64,000 bases of DNA. Source: Chimonanthus salicifolius (lineage: Eukaryota > Streptophyta > Magnoliopsida > Laurales > Calycanthaceae). The position numbers and the translations under genes were made by a program. This document shows positions 57,171 through 64,000 of this stretch, in pieces (the stretch's first letter is position 1; every line of letters begins with the position of its first letter). The stretch lies in the NCBI GenBank assembly GCA_013350335.1, contig CM023537.1:44266111-44330110 (forward strand), given 5' to 3'. Below the pieces are notes generated by a model. It saw only the letters and a list, made by a program, of their open reading frames with translations. It did not search any database and was not told the origin of the DNA.

Positions 57171-60100
57171 CATAACACCCCGTATTTTCAAGTTAGGGAT
57201 ATATATGGAAATTGTCCATTGAGATGGTGAATTAAAAAGATATGAACCTTAGATGGGTAAATGATGGGTCAATGACCCAACGGATGGTAGATGTGGATCA
57301 GTGGAAATAAATGGCTAAGAATTATTTAATTGGGTCAAGTTTGCCAATTGGGCCAAAAGTCCAATTGGGACCCAATGGATCATATATGAGCTAGTTAGAA
57401 GTAAATGGGTAAGGCTTGACAAATGTTGGGTCAATTGCCCAACGGATGGTAGATGTGGATCAATGAAAATAAATGGCTAAGAATTGGGTCAATAGCTCAA
57501 TTATGATCCAATGGATCAAGGATAGAATTTGTTTGGAAATAATTGGGTATGTGTGATTAAATGGGTCAACTACCCAATTGGGACCCAATGGGTCATGGTG
57601 GACTTGTTTGACCATTGGGTGAGCTCAAGTTTAATTGGGTTAGGCTGAATTGAATGGGAGTTCAATGGAGGATAAATGGGTAAAGCTATGTGCAATTGGG
57701 TAACCCACATTTAAATGGATAATTGTCATATAAATGGGTCATGGCACCTAATTGGATCAAGAGGTTCAAATGGGACCCAATGGGTCGAGTTGACCATGTT
57801 GACCACGTTGACCATGTGGACCATCAAGTGAGCTAAAAGGGTTGAGTTAAATTATGTTGAGTTGGGGCTGAATTGAGTTGAAATGAATCAAATAATGGAG
57901 TTGACTCAAGTGTATTAAATGAGTGGTATTAAATGGGGTGAGTTGAGCTAATGAGTTGGGTGAGTTAAATTGGAAGCCATGGAGACCTTTTAATTCAAAT
58001 GAGTCAAGTGGGGAGGTGAGGAGTTGCCTTGATCTCAAAGACCTCCAAAACAAGCTCCCCCACACGTTGGTTAAATGGGAAGATTCTTCCATGCATGAAA
58101 CCCCCACATGGGGTGTTAATGGGAATCAAGGGGAGATGGACGGTCTCAAGAGACACCACCAAAGGTTGTAGCCGATTGGACAAGGGAGGTGAAGAGGCAT
58201 GGGTGTTTCATCACAAGGATGAAACCCCCAAGTAAACCATAATAGAGGAGATGAAAAGACATGGGGGTTACCAAGGGGTGTCACCAAAGGACACCACCTT
58301 TGAGTAACTCTCATTGACCAAGGAGTAAGAGTTTTACATCACTCTCTCCCTCTCCTTTCCTTGGCCGTTCCCTACGTCTCAAGACAAAGAGTATTGGCTG
58401 GTTGTCTCTCACACAATTCAATCCTTGGCCGATCCCTCCATCAAGACAAAAGGACTTGGAGAAAAGGAGTTGCATCTCTAGGTTTATTACTTTCACCCAA
58501 GGCTAAGTTTCTCTCTCATTTTCTCTCTCAAAATCTACCTCCTTGGCCGAACCAGTCCTTGGTGTTTTCACCATTGATCAAAGCACACAATCAGCTAAGG
58601 ACTAAGGGAGCAAGAAGGAAGGAAGCAACGATCAAAAGGCAAGAAGAGAGGCTAAGAGGATTGGTAAGTGTTTCATAAAATTTAGTTAAATAAGTTGGTT
58701 AAAGGGAGCATGATTTGGCCATGGTATGGTCGAATCTATCAAAAGTAAAAACTATGGAAGATGATGTTAAAAAGGGTAGAAAACATGGATCATAGGGTTC
58801 GGCCACTTTGGATGGCCAAACCCCATGAAATGTTTTGATTATTTTGATGGTTTTTGGAAGTTAAAAACCATGCAATGTTATGGAGGTTCTTAGGATGTTT
58901 TAATTGGAGTTAAGATTGATGTTTTGGGTTGCCCATTGGATGGCTGAACCATACTAAGATTATGGCTAAATTACTATTTCAAAACCATGAATAATTATGG
59001 GAAGGATTGAGTGAAGAGAACCATAGGGTTCGGCCATGAGTATGGCCGAACCCCATGGACCCTTGTATGGGTATTTGGATTTAAGATTATGATTAGAAAT
59101 TGTTAATGGTTTTTATGATGTTTTAAAAAGAGGTTTAACATAGCTGAAAGAATGAGGGATTTGGATATTTATGTTCATCATAAAGGATGACAAAGGGGAG
59201 CACCAAAACCAAAGGGGTGAGGTTCGGCCATGGTGTACGACCGAACCCCACCAAGTGCTATGTATGGTGTTTGGTTGTCAAAAGGTTTAAAAATATTCCA
59301 ATGGATGGAATTATAAGAACCATCCTTTGATGGATAAAGGTTTTGATGAATAAAAGAAAAAAATATAGGGTTCGGCCATGTATAGGGCCGAACCCCATAA
59401 AATGACATTAGTGGATGGTTAAGGACTAAGGTAGTTAAATGGATTGATTGGTAAGTAATCTTATGAATGAAGGATTGTAAGAGACCAAATCTAAGGTGGT
59501 GAGGTTCGGCCATGTTGTATGGCCGAACCCCACTAAGGTGGATTTGTGGTGGACCTTGATTATTAAGCAAAAATTAAACAAGGGTTAGTTAGTGGCAAAA
59601 CCATAAATACAAGTTATAATGGAATGAAGGATTAAAGGACTTGAAATAGGGGTCAAACCATTTTGGTATGGTTCGGCCATGCTGTACGGCCGAACCTTAC
59701 CAAGGTATAATATTTAATATAAGGTGTTTATGTAAGTTATATGGATAGTATTGATCAAATGAAAAGGAAGATCAAATCCAAAGTGGGTGAGGTTCGGCCA
59801 TGGGTATGGCCGAACCCCACAAGGTGGTTTTTGTGATTTAAACTTAATTAGAAATCAAAAGGATATGTGATTGACTCGCTGTTATATAAATAAGGTAACG
59901 GGACTTGAACGGTGCACAAGTCGTGAACGGGTGACTGATTGAGAAGAAAGGTCAACTTAAGTGAACTTTCTATAGGTTTCCTACATCTTTGTAACCACTC
60001 TTATATTTGATGTTTTATCTTGATTTTGATGAATTACTTATGTTAAAGTATTATGTTTCAAATGGGATTTGAATGTTAGGATTTATTTACAAATGGCATG

Positions 60101-60931
60101 TACTCATTAACATCTCATGCATGGCATGGGGTGATGAATATGGAAACGGGAGCCCACACTTCGTCTGAATGTCCAGTGATGCAACTGTGGGGCCTCCTTA
60201 GGTGATGAGAGTCCCACCAGGAGGAATAACTTGATGATGAGAGTCCCATCAAGAGGAAACAAAAGAACACTGTGGATTACCTTGACGATGAGAGTCCCGT
60301 CAAGTGATGGCTATGTATATTTGTGATGGGTGGGACTCATTACATGTGCATACGTACATAGCATTGTTTTATAAGATTTTGATGATCATGTTTTATGATG
60401 ATATATGTATGTTTTTATACTAACCATGTGGTAACCCTAATCGAAAGACCTACTGGGCGCGTTGATCTAACGCCCTATTTCTATCCTTAGTGGATGACGC
60501 AGGAAAGGGAAAGGCAAAGGCTGAGGATCACGAGGAAAGCTAAGCATAGAAGCTTGGGTGTTGGAATGGAGTTTATTTATTGACGTTTTGAATACATTAT
60601 TATGGACATGTAATGATGTAGACAACTGCTATGGTTTGATTTAAGTTTGAATGAATGTTTAGTTTAAAGTAATCATGACTTGTACTTTGTTATCTAAACA
60701 GTTTGGTTCTGCATATTTGATTTATTCCGCAAGTTTTACTTAGTTCTATGTGTGCTTTGGTTTTCATGGACTTGGTCCATGCACACATAGGTTTGGCCAG
60801 TTAAGGGTCGGACTTTGGAAGTCTGGACTTAGCTCGCATCGTGACGCTCCCCGCTCTCTTCCACATTAATATTTTTAAAAAAAAAAAATTAGACTCTGAT
60901 TTTCGAAGGTGGAAAAGGGCGGGGCGTTACA
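57171..60931 (+). mobile_element. Complete LTR family Y (plus sense), 3761 bp
   Basis: Starts CATAACACCCCGTATTTTC (57171, TG altered to CA) and ends GCGGGGCGTTACA (60931). It follows the X(-) LTR start by three bases and is followed by X(+) array sequence. Donor GGTAAGTG near 58664, array 58725-59815, leader repeats 60150-60310, hairpin near 60458-60478. No TSD was found, so the ends were altered after insertion or it arrived by recombination. Confidence 0.8.
58725..59815 (+). repeat. Palindrome array (Y, complete plus copy)
   Basis: About nine units or half units (58718, 58796, 58925, 59025, 59220, 59368, 59502, 59671, 59789), matching the order in 39710-40765 but retaining one full unit (59025) that is halved there. 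Confidence 0.85.
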
Positions 60932-62273
60932 ACTGTAATATTTTTTAAGTTGTATGGTCGAACCCTACCAAGGTACATTTGGAAGATTAAGTTATTTGGA
61001 TGGTTTTGGAATAAATAAAAAAGGAGATCAGAATTTAAGTGGGTGAGGTTCGGCCATGTACTATGGGCGAACCCCACAAAGTGGGTTTTGGGACTTAGAC
61101 TTAGTTGGAAATTAAATGGACATGTGTTTGACTTACTGTTATATAAACAAGGTAACGGGACTTCTTAAACGGTGTACAAGTCGTGAACGGGTGACGGTTT
61201 AAAAAAGCGGTCAATCTAAGTGAACATTGTGTAGGTTTCCTACATTTTTATAACCACACTTATATTTGATGTTTTATCTTAATTTTGATGAAATACGTGC
61301 TAAGTTACTATGTTTCAAAGTGGTTTTGTATGTTAAGGTGTATTTACAAATGGCATAAACTCATTGACATCTCATGCATGGCATGGGGTGATGATTATGG
61401 AAACCGGAGGCCACACTCCGTCGGAGTGTCCGAAAGACCACTGTGGGGTACCTTGATGATGAGAATCCCATCAAGAGGAAACCGGAGGCCACACTCCGTC
61501 GGGGCGTTCGAAAGACCACTATGGGGTACCTTGACGATGAGAATCCCGTCAAGAGGAGGCTATGTATATTTGTGATGGGTGGGACTCATTACATGTGCAT
61601 AACATACATGGCATTGTTTTTATAAGGTTTTGATGATCATATACTATTATGATATTTGCATGTTTTATACTAACCTTGTGGTAGCCCTAATCGGAAACAC
61701 CTAGTGGGCACGTTGATCTAACGCCCTATCTCTATCCTTAGTGGACGACGTAGGAAAGGGGAAGAACGAGGATCGTGAAGGAAACCAAGCATAGGAGCTT
61801 GGGGTTTTTGAATGGACTTTTAATTATGGATTGATTTATGGACTTTTTATTTAAGTGTATATGGACAATGTAATTTGATAGTTAGATGAAGTTGGCATGT
61901 AATAATTTAGTTAACTATTTGCTATGGTTAGGTATGTTTTGGATGGTTTGGAATGAATGATTAGTTTAAGGTTATTTTAGTAATTTTGGAGAATATGATT
62001 ATGTACTTTGCTATCTAAAAATGGAGTAGTCTTAGGATCTATTATAACCCGCAGTTAGATTGAGATTAAGTATATTCCGCAAGTTTTATTTGTACCATGT
62101 GTGGATCGGTTCTTATGGACTTTGTCCATACGCACATGGGCTTGACCAGTTAAGGGTCGGACTTTAGAAGTCCGAACTTAACTCGCGTCGTGACGTCCTG
62201 CCCCGATCACTTCTTTATTATTATTTAAAAAAAATAAACTCTGATTTTAGAGTGAAAAGGACGGGGTGTTACA
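60932..62273 (+). mobile_element. LTR family X, 3' part (plus sense)
   Basis: After Y the sequence is ACTGTAATATTTTTTAAG and then the last two X palindrome units, leader repeats (61400-61560), hairpin about 61709-61730 and end ACGGGGTGTTACA at 62273. Nearly the same as 42118-43434 but with an extra block near 61875-61910. Confidence 0.8.
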
Positions 62274-62997
62274 AAAAATGATTGGATTTTGTTTCTTTGT
62301 CCATATCATTAATGGTTTGAATTTTGATGGGTCTCTTTTAGGTTTTTCTTTTTCCAATGTTAGTAGCTTTCATTTAATTTTTTTCCTTTTTAGTTTAATA
62401 CTATATTATCTTTAAAGCATGACCAACAGCGGCACACGTTCTCTCTCTTTCAATTTCTCTCTGGTTGTCTTGGTAAAATCCACTTGGTTTTTGGGACTGG
62501 TGGAAAGTGACTATCGTTTTGTTATTTGTTAACTAAAACTTGGATTTTACTTCTCCTATGGTTTGTTTTGAAGCAAAGGAAAACAGTCCCTTTTTTTGCT
62601 TTATTGGTAGGATAGAAGTGAAATTTACTTATGTTTTCTCTGCTTTCTTTTCATAATTCTGCTCCGGGGGACACGCCAAATAACACCAAATCAGTTGTCC
62701 ATTATTATTTATTATTTACTAAGGTGCAAAGTCGTCACTATTATGATGGGAACAACCGGCACTTGCTAACTATGCTACATGCTTATGAGTTTTCTTGCTT
62801 TACTCTCAGGAGTAATTTAAAGAAATTGCATAACTTAAAATTTCTATTAAGGAAGATGTTATAATTCATATGTAGCCTGAATTCTAATTTTAGTAGGAAT
62901 CTAATGTGGAAGTCATAGAAAACTTCTGGAGTTAGAAGTCCACCTTAGGTGGAATTTCAGTCGGTTTAGAAGTCTTGTAATAGTCAGTAGCTTGAGT

Positions 62998-63005
62998 TAT
63001 AAATA
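62998..63005 (+). promoter_or_regulatory. TATA-like motif
   Basis: TATAAATA in GAGTTATAAATAAG, about 145 bp after TGTTATAATTCATATG (62857), the latter resembling the start of a small copia LTR. Could be a short LTR promoter or a host promoter; no paired end or TSD was found. Confidence 0.3.
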
Positions 63006-63743
63006 AGATTAGAAAGGTGAAGAAAAAAACACCTTTATTTCCAAAAATCAAATTAGATTGATATTCGAGATTACCTTGTTACTTTTCCTTCTCTACCTTT
63101 GCTGCAGGTTAGTTTCGCTGGTTCTAATCAAGCCTTGGTCATCTAGATTTCTGGGCATAATTCCAGAGGAGATCTCCCGCTGCAGTTTGGGCTTTATCCC
63201 AAACTTTCGCTGCCAGCTGGTCTTCCCATCTGCTGCTCGAGTTTCCGCCTCCAAGACGTGCAGCCATATCTGAGTTTTACTCCCTTTTCGCTGCTTTATT
63301 CTTGGTAGATCAGGTACCCTACACATCTGTCCTTCTTCTCCATCTATTCCTTCATCTTCTTCTTCTTCTCCCCTTTGATTCTCTTCTTCTTTCTCTGCTC
63401 CTCTTTCCGCCACCATTCCTCTCTCTTCGTTGCCTCCCTGTCTCGATTTTTCCCTTTCTTTCTTTTCCCCTTTGAATTTACCCTAATCCAGCCCTAAGAC
63501 TTACTCTCACATGTACCAAGCATTAGTCCATTTAAGCTACTTTTCACACGTGTGGCAAGTTGCGTGTGTGTGACATGAAAAACGTCAAAACTGATAAGTT
63601 ATCTGATTTTGTCCCCTCTTCCGCTATATTACAAAGGGTCTCCTAACGCCATCATAAATGAGTGCAAGCCATCATGAAGAAAATTGCCAAGTTTCGAGAG
63701 GATCTTGAGCTTCAAGCTTGTGGAATTCGTTTTCCACTCTAAG

Positions 63744-63779
63744 TGCTAGGGTTTTGACCTAGCAACCCCACATGTGGGG
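63744..63779. repeat. Two adjacent inverted repeats
   Basis: TGCTAGG (63744-63750) pairs with CCTAGCA (63758-63764), and CCCCACATGTGGGG (63766-63779) is a perfect 14-bp palindrome. Possibly a MITE end; not resolved. Confidence 0.5.
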
Positions 63780-64000
63780 TCCATTATGCTTTTAAGTGGG
63801 CCCCGGGTCCATGGGTGGGGTCCATATGCATCAAACACACCGCTTTAGAGCTAAAATAAGATGGTATAGCCCAAACTTTGCCACGGTAAAAAAATGAAAC
63901 AATTTCCTCTCTTATTTGTATCTTCTGGTGTGATGTCCACATCAAGTGGGCACATATTGTAGAATATGGAACCCCTAAAAGTGAACTTCCATAGTGCATC

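Larger units (their letters stand above)
34182..62273. mobile_element. 28-kb rearranged Tekay LTR complex bracketed by AAAAA
   Basis: The left end TGTAATATC (34182) and right end CGGGGTGTTACA (62273) are both family X, plus sense, and are flanked by AAAAA at 34177-34181 and 62274-62278. Between them, X and Y LTR pieces lie in both orientations with gag, pol and leader scraps. Block order: X+ start, X- start, pol end(-), leader+gag(+), Y+, X+ end, linker, Y-, internal(-), X-(with Z inside), Y+, X+ end. One original insertion later enlarged by nesting and recombination explains the ends; the order of events is unresolved. A homopolymer TSD is weak evidence. Confidence 0.6.
62274..64000. other. 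Host-like flank without a supportable gene
   Basis: Unlike the LTR DNA, this segment lacks palindrome arrays and LTR ends. It holds a TATA-like motif (62998-63005), a CT-rich tract (about 63325-63480) of the kind found in plant 5' untranslated regions, and short GC-rich inverted repeats near 63745-63800. The frames at 63058-63273 and 63093-63416 overlap on opposite strands and show no known domain. Confidence 0.45.

Noticed and set aside
63093..63416. 107-codon Glu-rich minus-strand frame near the right edge
   Set aside because: The N-terminal half is the complement of a CT-rich tract; no domain and a competing plus-strand frame.

Overview
This window is intergenic DNA from a large-genome plant, almost certainly an angiosperm. 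It is AT-rich. It holds long-terminal-repeat (LTR) retrotransposons of both plant superfamilies, with plant-type initiator-Met-tRNA primer sites (TGGTATCAGAG) and a chromovirus chromodomain fragment. I could not support any intact host gene. All recognisable protein-coding sequence is retrotransposon gag or the end of pol. I cannot name the species. All comparisons were made by eye.

Layout. 1-3750 is a window-truncated Tekay/Del-like Ty3-gypsy LTR (+). 5138-8187 is a solo LTR of the same group (-) with target-site duplication (TSD) CATAC, inserted in an older LTR remnant (3751-9.6 kb). 10.5-14.3 kb holds two degenerate gypsy LTR halves (+). 14.3-16.9 kb is another LTR-like segment (-). 16917-19278 is a broken copia element (gag remains plus one LTR). 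20068-31551 is a three-level nest: solo LTR V (TSD TAAAT) contains solo LTR W (TSD CATTC), which contains a complete gag-only copia element (TR-GAG type, 21991-27479, TSD GGAGG). 31557-34176 is AT-rich, host-like DNA with a possible hAT-like remnant.

34182-62273 is a 28-kb rearranged complex of Tekay LTRs in both orientations. It is bracketed by AAAAA and includes a foldback, a head-to-head LTR junction, an element with mismatched LTRs, gag and pol scraps, and a fresh 4.3-kb solo LTR (52640-56957, TSD CCAAC). 62274-64000 is host-like flank without a supportable gene.

Main observation. The gypsy LTRs seem to share one architecture in the sense direction: a short first exon, a donor-like GTAAGT, a 2-3 kb presumed intron, a short hairpin, an acceptor-like AG, and the LTR end 360-520 bp later. 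The hairpin stem differs in sequence between families but keeps its position. The presumed introns carry scattered or tandem palindromes. The clearest are Tekay arrays of GGTTCGGCCATG/CATGGCCGAACC inverted repeats separated by unrelated spacers. Neither the introns nor any function of these palindromes is proven here; they are the best candidate for something undescribed in this window.
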